A stretch of 64,000 bases of DNA from NCBI RefSeq assembly GCF_964204645.1, contig NC_134025.1, positions 14,387,001-14,451,000 on the forward strand, given 5' to 3'. The notes beneath the pieces are model-generated. The model did not search any database. It was given only the letters and a program-made list of their open reading frames with translations, and was not told the DNA's origin. The DNA is from Tubulanus polymorphus (taxonomy: Eukaryota; Nemertea; Palaeonemertea; Tubulaniformes; Tubulanidae). A program made the translations under genes and the position numbers. Positions 47,990-58,687 of the stretch are shown here, piece after piece. Every line of letters begins with the position of its first letter. The stretch's first letter is position 1.

Positions 47990-48440
47990 ATAATGAGTTG
48001 ATACGTGTAGATGTATGTCGGCCAAACTCCGCAAAGTGGGGGACTTTCGCGAAGCAGCAGAACACAGATATGGCCACATTTTGTTTATTCAAGATGTAAA
48101 GGATATGGTATGAATTTCAATTATTTCAATGATGTTACGGTTTCAATGCACAATTTAACTTTGTGATGTGATGTGGTGAAGTTAATGAAGGATATTGCCG
48201 TAGTGAAGCTAGTGAAAAACTGTCCTGAGCATACAACAGTCAAAAACATGTAAATCTGCACAGTTACGTAACCATTTGCATTGAATTGCAGACGAAATAT
48301 GAAGCCTTAATGGCTGTTTACAAAATATAGCAAGAAAAAAAAATGAGATAGAGCCTAAGTTAACATTCTAGCCATTTCTAAAATCTTTTAGACTTTTACT
48401 AATTTGTTGTCAGATTTAGAGGGGGATGGAATTGGCATAC
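47990..48440. repeat. Dispersed repeat, related to 54760-55100
   Basis: Shared ordered blocks with 54760-55100: GAAGCAGCAGAA, TATGAATTTCAATTATTTCA, GATGTGATGTGG-like, GCC(G/T)...AGTGAAG, CTTAATGGC..TTTACAAAA and GCCATTTCTAAAAT. Divergence is moderate. Class unknown; the second copy lies downstream of the last host exon. Confidence 0.65.
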
Positions 48441-48539
48441 GTCCCCCTTATTTTCGCCGAGGATTTTGATACGTTTAGATACTTTCGCTAAGTAAAACAA
48501 ACCAGTATTTAAATTGGTAGATAAGTTGGATTTCGAAAG

Positions 48540-48790
48540 TTTACAAATAACGGTTGATTCCACTATGTGTCTCTTATGAATGTCTTATCAAGGATAAATG
48601 AGTTCTGAAAGTCAAATAGGTGGTTGGCTGTAAAAATATTAATTGGCTATGCCACTCTCGGCCGTTTGATTATGGATATCTACTCTATGTTTCTTTATAT
48701 GTGAACTAAGATAATTGCGTCCCATTTCACCAATGTACATCATGTTTCAGTCTTTACAAGGTATCTATAGACCCCAGACACGATGAGCTC
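48540..48790 (-). pseudogene. Penelope-like GIY-YIG endonuclease fragment
   Basis: On the minus strand MYIGEMGRNYLSSHIKKHRV (48740-48681) matches the YIGE.GR...R..EH core of Penelope GIY-YIG endonucleases. Upstream text YRYLVKTET, in another frame, fits the preceding YxIPC segment, and downstream HLFDFQNSFILDKT fits the HxFDFxxAxIL region. Stops and frameshifts show decay. Orientation is opposite to the RT fragment to its right, so this is a separate or rearranged copy. Confidence 0.65.
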
Positions 48791-49059
48791 ACTATTTGGT
48801 TTGTTTTTGGTTAAAAAATTGGTGAGTTTGTTGTGATATTGTGTATTAGTCAATGGTGCTTAATGTTAATTTGAAGCATTCAAAAGTGGGTAACTACGGG
48901 ATTAAAATGTTCTTTTGAGCTCTGCGTTTTGTAGTCAGATCTTTACATCTAAAATGAGAAGTCCGGGCTTGGAAATAAGCTTTGTACAAACATTTTCTGG
49001 GTAGGCCAATTTCTTAGAAAAGCTGTTTAATTTTTTCTAAAATATGTGCTCACAAATTA

Positions 49060-49495
49060 TCTCTTGGATCTTATTGAACTATGTACAAAAACTTATATTT
49101 TCAATTTGGCTTTAACTTTTATGAACAGTATTTTGGTATGGCTATGGGTATCCACTTTCCCCTGGTTTATTTTTGGAACATGTTGAAAGTGAAATTATTC
49201 TTCTTTACACTGATTGCAAACCCAAACTTTGGCAACATTACCTTGATTTCCTCTGTCTATCTTCTGCTGATTTGATTTGAATGGTTTCTTAACTTTATTT
49301 GGACTCTTGATATCCTACTTTGAATTTTACCTTTGAGTTGGGAGAAAATACCTGTTTCTCAATGTACTAATTCATAATTTTAAAACCAATTTGAAATTCT
49401 CTGTTTATAGAAAACCGGCTAATGCCGAAGCTTATCTTCATCTTTTAACTCATTGGGGACTTAAGTCCCAGCGGGCTGTTTTGTTCACTTTTTGT
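49060..49495 (+). pseudogene. Penelope-like reverse transcriptase fragment
   Basis: FYEQYFGMAMGIHFPLVY corresponds to the F(Y)xQxxGxxMGSPLSP motif of Penelope RT. A degraded WQHYLDF stands for the W..YVDD box. FTFELGEN, then VYRKPANAEAYLHLLTHW and SQRAVLF match the thumb region (VYRKPTHTxxYLHxxSxH...KRAV). Several frame changes occur and no complete frame remains. Confidence 0.75.
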
Positions 49496-49524
49496 CCCTC
49501 ATCTATCCCTCCGTATACTGAATC

Positions 49525-49695
49525 CAGTAAAGCGGCCTCACTAGCTCAGTGAGATAAGGCGTGATGCTTTTGCATCTACTATCAGTGCTAAGTGACTAGT
49601 GGGCTGGATTCCTGCTGGCTGCTTACAGTGTCTGGGCAACACTTCAGGCGGTCCCGTAGTGAGGTTAAAGGAATGAATCAATAGGGTTAGTCTTG
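49525..49695 (+). repeat. tRNA-derived SINE
   Basis: It begins GCGGCCTCACTAGCTCAGTG with AGATAAGGC (A box), then GGGCTGGATTCCTGC in the B-box position, then CAACACTTCAGGCGGTCCCG and AGTGAGGTTAAAGGAATGAA as body. This is a tRNA-like head joined to unrelated sequence. It lies directly behind the Penelope fragment. Confidence 0.65.
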
Positions 49696-50059
49696 GGAAA
49701 CAAGATCCAAATGACTTAAAGCCAAACAAACTAAGTGTTGCGAAGTTTTGAAGATGTGGATAGTCTTGATATTGTGTTTATACATGTATCTACCGTAGAT
49801 ACATCTTCAGCCCAAAAACTGACGCGATCAGAATCAAGATAGCTTACTGGCAGCCATTGTAGTTCGCCAAAATCAGCACTTTTTACACATTTTTGATGTT
49901 TTCAAGGGAAATTTTGAAGGCTCTTCGATCAATTAACTTGATCTCCCATATCGGTATATATTTGATTCCCCCAAGAGTCTATCATCATAAGAAAAACTGG
50001 ATCAAAATACTGGATAAATTCCAAGACCTGTAGCTTGCTAATCGTTTGCCATTTCATAG

Positions 50060-50300
50060 CATTATCAAGCCTTTAGTTAGTTGCGTTCATGAAGGAATTA
50101 GGCAACTTGCCGTCTTGTACTACCTGATCAGCAAGGGCCGTTACCCCTGACTCCACTTTGAGGACATGTTGCCTAAGTGCATCCACGTCCTCTTCAGATT
50201 TTCATTGAAATTAGTAATGGATATTCTATGAGGAGGATTCTGTAGCATATCAGATGGGTTTTGCAACCAGTCAAATATCATGCGATTGGTGGCCATCTTA
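50060..50300 (-). pseudogene. Possible exon or pseudogene fragment, unknown protein
   Basis: On the minus strand, after TTTCCAACATAG, an open stretch reads MATNRMIFDWLQNPSDML and HRISITNFNENLK. One base out of frame it continues EDVDALRQHVLKVESGV, then TALADQVVQDGKLPNSF to a stop near 50066. The change of frame with protein-like text on both sides suggests a decayed coding sequence. I do not recognise the family, and no partner exons were found. Confidence 0.3.
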
Positions 50301-50682
50301 GTGTCATCAGTCCTTGTTCCTATGTTGGAAAAAGGTTTTTTGAGGAAAATATCTACAGGTTTTAAATTATAGTCTTGATGTTTCATTATTATTAGCACTG
50401 TCCGACGATACAGCTCATACAGAATTGGGGTTACCTTGTTTTAAGTTCTCGACACCAGGGGAAATTGAATATCGAATCATATACAATTTATCTATTCATA
50501 TTGGTACCTAAGCATATTTTCTTACCACAATCAATTGCAAAGTTGGAGCTCATGATATTCTCTATGATTGTGGTGAGTTTCCAGGTAATTGGGGTTTGTT
50601 TATGGTCACCAGGGGAATTGATTGTAGAATAACTTAGTATTTCCATATTAAATTTGTACCTATGCGTATTTGGTAACCTTAA

Positions 50683-51257
50683 CCCTTTCGCTGCGTACAC
50701 GCTTGCACCGCCCCCTACGTAAGGTATTTTCCGAAAAATTCGATTTTTTTCAAATTGTTTTTAACCCCGATTTTTCGCGTTTTTATCGAAGATTATGATG
50801 TTATTTAGTGAAAATCAGTAAAAAATCATACCAACAGCCTTTTCTGTAGGGGGGGCGTGTTGGGGGGGGGGGGTCAGGATGGGTTAGAAATTTTTTTTTT
50901 CAGTTTTTCACCCAAGTGCCTATCTCAGTCTTTGGTGATTGATGCTACGGTGTGGATGAAAGAAATTCAATTGATATGGGATATCCTTTTCCGCTGGTAG
51001 AGGTACGTAAGTGGGGAGCCATCTCAATCCCGCGCAAATTACCATGTGCTCAACAGGCTGACAGCACCAACTACTGACGCATTTTCGCCATCTGTTGTTT
51101 AGAAAGCTAACTATCTTGTCTTACATGCGTTTCCATACTGTTTGCTGTGTACGCGTTCGAGTTATAAATCAATAGGTGCATGACGTTTCTACAACGTCAT
51201 ACGCACAGCAAGTGTCACTCATATGACGTTTCCAAAACGTCACACGTAGCGAAAGGG
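50683..51257. mobile_element. piggyBac-type MITE, TTAA target
   Basis: Left end CCCTTTCGCTGCGTACACG and right end CACACGTAGCGAAAGGG, inside TTAA at 50679-50682 and 51258-51261. At 575 bp it has no transposase. Its interior includes a G-run near 50860 and paired TGACGTTT(C/T)-type words near the right end. Confidence 0.88.
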
Positions 51258-51261
51258 TTAA

Positions 51262-53668
51262 AGAGCAAATGAAATCAAAATAGAATATTGTGTAAAATTC
51301 ATTTTCAAATATGATGTATTCACAAATATCAAATATGGAACTAGTTTGAGTTTAGTTCAGCCACAACTAAGAAATACAACTTCTAAATGGCAATTTCAGC
51401 GCGTGCTCACTGTTATTGTTTATGTAAGCAGGTGCGTGTTTCTGACAAACGCTCACGGCTTCCAGTCATTTCACTAGACATTTCATGCGGTATTTTATTC
51501 TTTTGGGAGTTATTTGAATTAATAAACTCTTACCATTGTATAGTGTTGCTACCGTTGTATATGACTTGATAATCATATTTAAAGGGCAAATGCTGTCAAA
51601 ATTGTACTTTCCGTGATTATTTAACTAGGATAAACTTTAGTATATATATAACAACCTGAGATATGTCTGATCGAAAAAAGCATCTCTAATTAGCCGTAAA
51701 TTAGTCATCTATTTATCCTTCACTTTGTGATGTCATCTATGACAATCAACATAAGCACGTTTGTGCGCTAGTATGCGTAGCCTATGTATAATCGATAAAA
51801 TAAACATCATTTGATCACTATATTCATAGCTTATACATTAAATCTATAAAACAACATCATTCCTTCACTATATTCACAGCTCTACTGCTGGCTGTCCGTT
51901 GTATATTTGTTGTGTATGTTATGTATAAGAGTATCAATGCTATACATCAGAAAGAATTTAGGAATCTTAAACAATTTCTAAAAGGATTAAATACGCTACA
52001 AATGGTGATCATGCGATGCGGGATTAGAGACTGAAAACTGTTAAATTATGGACGTACACTACTAATTTCACCACGGATTGTTTTAAAACTTCTAGGTTCA
52101 TTGTTTAAATCAAATCTATTAGTTAGCCATAGCTTTGCTATTCATAAAGCGCGCCAAAAGTTTGTTATTCTTCAGTGGTACAGCGTGCATGGAAATGTGT
52201 GTTTGACTACAATGACGTCAGCGATCGTGGGCTTTTCACAGCAAACACGCACCTGCTGTGTACGGTGAACTGGTGAAAATAGTCGACTTTAAAGTCTTAT
52301 TTCTCAGTAAAGGCTTTGCTAAAATCAAAATTAATAACACACTTATCATTTATACACATCACATTAAGAAAATAGGTTTTACACAATATTCTATTTAGAG
52401 GGCACTTGACCTTTAAAAAGTGATGGAGACATCATTTTCAGGGGTCCGTGCATTAATTTTTAAGAAAGTTAACTTTAATAGAACCAAGTAAACTTTATGA
52501 AAATCTGTCAAATGAAACGATCTCAGCATTATACACACGTAATAATCACACGCAACTGCATGACTCGCATGAATATAAAAGTGGTAGTGGGTTTTCCTCA
52601 ATGACTCAAAGAGACATGCTCCGTACAGCATAAATTGCTGATGCTGAATGATTTCGTTTACGTATAACATACACTGTGTATGGAATTAAAATGAAGTTTG
52701 TTAGACAATCTATAGTTATAAATTGAACAATAGGCGGAGAAAATAGGCCGCTAAAATATTTCATCAATCGATGAATTTTTTCACTTTCACATGTGGAACC
52801 TCGGCCATTTTTCCTTCAATAATCATGGTCGGGCCTGGCCAAGCAATGTTTGCTTCCGATGTGTCTGATAGATGCGTGTTCTTTGATCGCAGGTGCGTCA
52901 TCATGTATCACATTTACATTTACACATTTGACATGCACGCGTTACAGGATAAAAACCATGAAAAGACTGCAATTTTTGCTAATTTTGAGAATTGCATTAA
53001 CGCGGCTCATTAATTGAGCTTATCGACTTGGGGCAAAACTTTTGTCGGAAGATTTAAAGGAACGCTAGTTAAAAATGATAATGTGTATTTGAAATTTAAT
53101 TTCTCTTAGCTGTTTTAATAGCAGCGAAATTTCACTGATAGCATTTTATTTTGGTGCAAAGCCATTGCAATATACACCCCTGCGGGGCTATCGGCAGCAG
53201 AGCTGCCACTAATAACAGTGAGCATGTGCTGAAATTGCCGATTTAAAAGTCGTATTTCTCAGTAATGGCTGAACTAAGATAGAATCCAGTAGCATGTTTG
53301 ATATTTGAAATCATCATTTGAAAATAAATTTTACACAATATTCTATTTTGATGACATTTGCTCTTTAAGTAAGTAGCGCTGTAGGTCTGTGAATACTTTC
53401 AGCAAATGATGTTTTTTTTAATCGATTATAAATTGGCTACGCGTACTAGTGTGCACACGTGCTCGTGTTGATTGTCATAGATAACATCATAAATAGCGCC
53501 ACTGCGGGTAGTATGCAAACTATACGCATGAAGTGAAGGAAAAATAAATAACTAAATTTACGGCTTATTAGAGATACTGATCAGACAGATCTCAGGTCGA
53601 TATATATATTTTAGTTTCTTCTGGTTAAGTAATCACGGAACAATTTTGATGGCATTTGTCCTTTAATC
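51262..53668. repeat. Interleaved inverted repeats
   Basis: Pair 1: about 51262-51433 against 53205-53371 (AAAGAGCAAATG...TAGAATATTGTGTAAAAT and CAATTTCAGC...GTGCTCACTGTTATT). Pair 2: about 51584-51800 against 53450-53668 (AAAGGGCAAATGC...TCAAAATTGT, CGTGATTA, GATGTCATCTATGACAATCAAC-like). A further right-type end occurs at about 52250-52412, and a short one at 44030-44075. Because the pairs overlap rather than nest, at least two insertions or a rearrangement are needed. No coding frame seen. Confidence 0.7.
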
Positions 53669-54031
53669 ACTTGCAAAGTTGCTCATGACGTTCTATGATT
53701 GTGGCAAGTTTAAGGTCATTGGTTCTCTCTCCAGGGGGGCGTTGAATAATATGCAATCACTTAGTATTTCCATTTTGTATTAGTATCTCTAGGCATATTT
53801 TGTTATCATGATCAATTGCAAAATTGTAGCTCTTACTGTTGCTAGTTTGATACTCTGTTACTGATATCGGCAGGGGGCGTTGAGTATTGAAATATTCAGA
53901 TTGTTGAGCATATGAAACTACTCCCCAAGTGGGCATGGTGTCCCTGGTCCCCTAGTTTGAAATAGTATTTACTAATCTTATCCTTTCATTCAATCATTGT
54001 TTTGTTAAATGAACACCTCTTGTTTTTGTAG

Positions 54032-54092
54032 ATTTGGTCATGAACTAATGGTTTTAGATTCGTTGGAAAAAGGTTTCCTTGCCCAACTCTGA
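54032..54092 (+). CDS. M16-family metallopeptidase, last exon
   Basis: The last exon follows CTTGTTTTTGTAG; its first base completes the Glu codon started at 44338. It encodes FGHELMVLDSLEKGFLAQL and stops at TGA 54090-54092. The short (F)G..L.V..SLE tail is the expected C terminus of the C05D11.1-like group. With it, the five exons total 706 bp and encode the last 234 residues. A possible polyadenylation signal AATAAA is at about 54602. The preceding intron is 9.7 kb. Confidence 0.85.
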
Positions 54093-54759
54093 TTTGTCAG
54101 ATTTGTCAGGATCTTGAATATATCGATACCAAATCTTCGTAATTCATGTTACTTAATAGATTAAAAATTCTTTTCACATGTATCGAATTTTGTGTGTTTT
54201 CTTAGTTTTTTTATCTACACTACCATAGACTGAGTAGGTGCCAGGAATGGTGCCCTTACACCCATCCCCCTTTCATTTCTATGTAATCTGTGATCACTCG
54301 GGCTAATCTTGCAAAGGCCAACCATTCACACTGGTACTAAATGGGTCTGTAGGCTATTACTAGAAACAAACACCTATGCAGTCTGCAAAACTAAAACTAT
54401 TATGCACGACTTAAGACCTATACCCTCCCTAATGTACAGGGTGTCTCAGAAAATGTGTTACCGAAGGTTAAGATCTATTTTACTTCGCTAAGTTCGACAA
54501 AATTACGTCACTCCAGCTAATCAGTATGCCATTTTCCCGCTTGTCAGAATGATGACTTTCCTGCTCCTGTTCAGAAGGGTCAGGCCAAAATCAAAGGCTA
54601 TAATAAAGGGAAACCAAAGATTAAGTGGAACAATCTTGGCTAATGGTGCCATCCTCAAACCGGGAACCATCTCACTCAAATAAGACATACTCAAGACAAA
54701 ACATTCTCTTGCTGATAGGCCTGCCTGAATTTTCACAAATGCAAGGGAAAATAAGCTGG

Positions 54760-55100
54760 ACGTATTGGCCTCACTCCACGCGGTTGCGCCACGTGCGGGA
54801 AGCAGCAGAAACAAACGTGGCCACCTTTTGAATTTTCACTTAGAAATTGTATATGAATTTCAATTATTTCAGCTGTTAGGGTTCCAAGGTACAATATAAC
54901 TAGATGATGTGATATTGCGATGTTAATCAATGATAATGCTGCAGTGAAGTTAGTCACAAACTGTTCCAAACATTAAGCCTTAATGGCCATTTACAAAACA
55001 ATTATAGCAATCACAATTGAAAGATAATAATGATATACAACTGAAGTTAAAATTATGGCCATTTCTAAAATTATATTACTAATTTGTAGTCAGTGTGGAA
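54760..55100. repeat. Dispersed repeat, related to 47990-48440
   Basis: Downstream of the host stop codon. Shares the blocks listed for 47990-48440 in the same orientation. Confidence 0.65.
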
Positions 55101-55146
55101 TGTTTGGTTTTGGAACAGTCATGAGGGGTGGTAGGATTGTCATCGG

Positions 55147-55260
55147 TAACTTAATGTACCACTTTAGGACGGGATTCGAACCGTCTTGGTAGTACATTAA
55201 GTTAACTAAAAATATATAAGCGCGCAGTGAGTGTGATTCGAACCGTCCTAAAGTGGTACG
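55147..55260. repeat. Three-part small palindrome around GATTCGAACCGTC
   Basis: TAACTTAATGTACCACTTTA followed by GGACGGG faces two complements: CCGTCTTGGTAGTACATTAA (55181-55200, with GTTAAC continuing) and ACCGTCCTAAAGTGGTAC (55241-55258). The same left arm can pair with either right arm. GATTCGAACCGT in both right parts resembles a tRNA B box. Confidence 0.6.
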
Positions 55261-55461
55261 ATAAGGTTAATAAACACGATCACACATGCGCAGTGAGCAT
55301 ATTTTCCTACTTAGAAGATTTTCGATGGAGCAGTAACTGCGCATGTGCAATTCAATCCGAGTCATATCACAAAATGTTAAACCGTAATCAAGCCTTAGGT
55401 TTTAAATCGGTGACTGGAAGTAATTAACCAAGGCGATAGTAGCTTTCCAATAAGTTTACGT

Positions 55462-56690
55462 GGACGTCTATGTACTGCCATCTGCCTACTAGGAATGTTG
55501 TTTACATCATTTAACCCACAGTACCCTCATGATTTGAATAGCTGGACATCTGATCATTTGAACACTATTATACGAAATGGAACATATTTTATGGCCATAT
55601 TCTGCAATATATGGGCCTTGAAAATCCCAGATACCTGGCTCACATTGACTTACCAACTATGGTTACACTGTCCATCAATGGACCTTCTGCTCAGCTATCG
55701 AACAATGTTTGTGACATTCAGATATCTTATTCTTTTGATTTGTTTTATGGTACTGTTGGACAACAAGATGATACTTAAGCATTGTCTTCTTCTTTGGCAT
55801 CTTCACTACCTGCAGCTTTTTCATCATCGCGTTTCAATTTAATCACTGCATCAGGTGTGACAATTCTACTCACTTACAATAATGATGACACATACTCCAT
55901 TCTAGACTCCCACTGTCGCAATCAATCAGGGCGTTTTGATTCAACTGGAAATGCTGTCATTTTAACTTTAAAAATCTCTTGCTAAATTAGAACGTTATCT
56001 CCATGATGTCTACCGAACAGCTGCCTATGTCCATGCTGTCGATGTTTTCCTACTTCAACAACGCCCCGACATTTCAACAACAGGTTAAAATGAGAGCATC
56101 TTCACTTCAGACCACAGCGAATTGTAATATCCCTCCTGCTTCACCCAGGTCTTCGCTTCTAACACACAGTCTCCCAATTACAAACAAAGCAGGTTCTCCA
56201 AATAACTCGTATTTTTCTAGGAAAAGGCAGGCTTCTCCACAAACATCGAATACCATGGATCCATTATCAAATCACACATACTTCATCCCCTTCTGCCCTT
56301 TGATTGACCGCACTTATTGTCATACAAAAGTTTTGATTTAACAAGAATTTACCACAAGAATATTAACATGTAATCCAGCCATCACTGTGCTTGCTGCAAA
56401 AAGTTTCTATTCCAGTCTGATACACACTACTTATCAAGTGATAAACACATCGAAAACATTACTTTCAGCAAACAGCATACATATTGTCAACCTTGTAAGC
56501 AGAAAATTACAACTAATATTTTACCATCCAAACTTCAATCAATTAGCAACTGCACCTATACCACTCGTCCTCAAACAATTGAATATCGTTGAAAGACGCC
56601 TTATTTCCCTTATGCATATATTTCTTACACTAGTTAGAAGGGGATGTCCGTCAGCTTTCCTTTTTTCCTTACCCAATTCATATCGATGTT
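55462..56690 (+). pseudogene. Decayed cysteine-peptidase-like protein of a mobile element
   Basis: Translated text RLCTAICLLGMLFTSFNPQY, then NSWTSDHLNTIIRNG, then YSILDSHCRNQSGRFDSTGN, matches an OTU/C76-type cysteine-peptidase domain found in PIF1- or Helitron-like element proteins. Cys sits in CTAICLL and His in DSH. Later fragments in other frames continue the family: a CACC...CQPC finger-like stretch (about 56380-56500), VLKQLNIVERRLISL and RRGCPSAF. At least three frame changes and several stops are present. It ends where the palindrome at 56691 starts. The assignment to this architecture is from memory of the family pattern. Confidence 0.55.
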
Positions 56691-57094
56691 AGTAATAGGG
56701 GTAATGGGCTTTCAAATCAAAGGTCGAACGGTCGAGCTCATTAAAAACAAAACATTAAAAGTAATTTAAAACTATAATATATTTTCATAACCGTGTGTAT
56801 TTTATATTATAACTAAATATTAATTCTAAGATATTAATAATTTTAATTTTAAAAGCATATTGTATTAAATCAATTGGTCGCTCCACTTCGCTACCGCTCC
56901 GCGACCAATTGATTTATTTACAATACACAAATTCATATAATCAAATATATTCAAATAATAATAATTATTCTATTATTCAACTGAAATGCACACGGTTATG
57001 AAAATATATTTTAGTTTTAAATTACTTTTAATATTTGTTTTTAATGAACTCGACCGTTCAACCTTTAACCTGAAAGCCCATTACCCCTATTACT
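56691..57094. repeat. Nested palindrome, possible Polinton terminal region
   Basis: Outer arms 56691-56797 and 56988-57094 are inverted copies (AGTAATAGGGGTAATGGGCT at the left edge, its complement at the right). Inner arms about 56861-56881 and 56901-56927 contain AATCAATTGGTCGC and its complement around a small centre. Outer edges are AG...CT, as in Polinton termini. No duplication of the flanks is visible, so it is not a simple foldback insertion. Confidence 0.75.
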
Positions 57095-57326
57095 CTTAAA
57101 ATATTCATGTAAATGAATAACATTTAAATTGACAGATTATTCAATATAAAAGTGTAAGCTCTTATAGAATAGATATATAGATATATTTACAACATTATTT
57201 CAATATTTATATTTGTATGAGTTAGATTTTTAAACATTAAAAGTGTTAGTAAAGTGTGATTGAAATAATGCATATATAAATCATTGAACTTCTAAAATCA
57301 ATTTTAATAAAAAATTTAGTACTAAA

Positions 57327-57908
57327 ATGGAAGCAAATAAGTACTACTGCCCAACATGTAATATCAATATAGATAAATCCCAAAAAGCAAGACAATAAAA
57401 CTAAAACACATTTAGAGAATAAATTGAAACTAGAATATAAAGATGATATATTAGAATCTAAATTAGATGAATTAAAGAATGAAAAAGAAACATACAAATG
57501 TGATACATGTAATCAATCATTCAGTGATAAAAGATATTATAATGAACATTTAAAATCTAAAAGTCATATTAGAAATAAGAATAATGATATTTTAGGTGAA
57601 GATTATTTTGATAGAGATAATGATAAGAAACAGAAGACAATTAAAAGCATAAAAAATAAATTAAACAATAAAAGACCATACATGGAAGATGTAAGAAATT
57701 ATATTAATTCATTAGATAATAAAAAAGATATAGAGATAACCGAAGCATTTAAAAGTGATATTGGTCCAGCAGCTATCGAGTTTAAATTTCATAAAGGTAA
57801 AACATTAGAAGAAAATAAAAAACATTTAGAAAATATGAAAGAAATAATAAAAATAATAACTGATGTTGAATATCCTAAAATTAGTATATCAGTTAAAGTA
57901 AAGTTTAT
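57327..57908 (+). pseudogene. Polinton-type DNA polymerase gene, N-terminal part
   Basis: ATG at 57327 starts a lysine-rich A+T-biased coding region. CPTCNINI begins a first C2H2-like finger; a stop (TAA at 57396) follows because of an apparent one-base loss, and the downstream frame, open from about 57373, supplies the histidine and continues with a second finger (KCDTCNQSFSDKRYYNEHLK then KSKSH). The following region (GPAAIEFKFHKGKTLEENK) is the pre-exonuclease segment of invertebrate protein-primed PolB genes. At 57908 it is interrupted by a hAT transposon and resumes at 61491. It may contain the protein-priming region; that part is not recognisable. Confidence 0.78.
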
Positions 57909-58275
57909 CAGGGATGATAATTTTCCGCCGATCGGCGGATTTCCGCCTTTTCAATCAATTTTTATCATTTCTCAGATCAATGCATATCCGTTGAAAAAAT
58001 GGGGTGGGGGTTAGGACGATGACTGTGGTTTTCCAGCATTGTAAGGATAGATTGGCATGACCATAAAATCGTTTCCCGATCTATTTTTAAATGCGATCAT
58101 TTAGCGGCATTTGTATACTAACAAAGTTTTCTCTGTCGGTTGGCGAGCGCGTGTCTGGATATATGTATATACATGTATCTACATTATTGATTTTTCACCG
58201 AGCGGTGGTCGTTTTTAATAGTACATGCTTGTGTTTTAAACACGTGTGCGTAGTGTGAAATTGCGATATAGAATC

Positions 58276-58561
58276 ATGTGGAAAATTGTTGAGAGAGTTG
58301 GGACGATTGACCCCAGGACAATCGACCAAAAAGAATTTAAAAAAAACCTATGGAAGTGGGATTGGCTGGAGAAAATGGTTGATGGGATTCCTCTCGCTGA
58401 CTTCGTGAGGAAGATAGACATACCGGGGAAAGCTTATTGTCTCTGGTGCCAAACAGAAATAAAATACGGAAGTAAGGGTCGAATTGCGCTTGAAAACCAC
58501 GCTAAAACTCAGAAACACGTTGACATCGTCAAAGAACGGAGATCTAATTACGTACTTCCAG
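58276..58561 (+). CDS. hAT transposase, exon 1 (BED-type zinc finger)
   Basis: The DNA-binding N-terminal part of the transposase. I chose ATG 58276 because the open frame upstream has no other ATG. It encodes 95 residues plus one base. A BED-like finger is visible: C55-x2-C58-x16-H75-x5-H81 (YCLWCQ ... ENHAKTQKH). The exon ends CCAG|GTAAGTAGG. The 126-bp intron (58562-58687) ends CACTTTCAG and the Gly codon is split after its first base, so exon 2 continues in frame. BED fingers normally bind the terminal repeats of the element. Confidence 0.85.
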
Positions 58562-58687
58562 GTAAGTAGGCCTACGTTCACATGCCACACAGGTTAATAT
58601 TTGTAAATAAAATTAGACGATTTTCAAGTTTTTCTTAAATTGTAAAATCAAACCGAATAAAGAACTAGAATTTGCATTCACTTTCAG

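Noticed and set aside
56691-57094. Simple foldback transposon
   Set aside because: No direct repeat of the flanks is visible (GATGTT on the left, CTTAAA on the right), so a terminal structure of a larger element is more likely.
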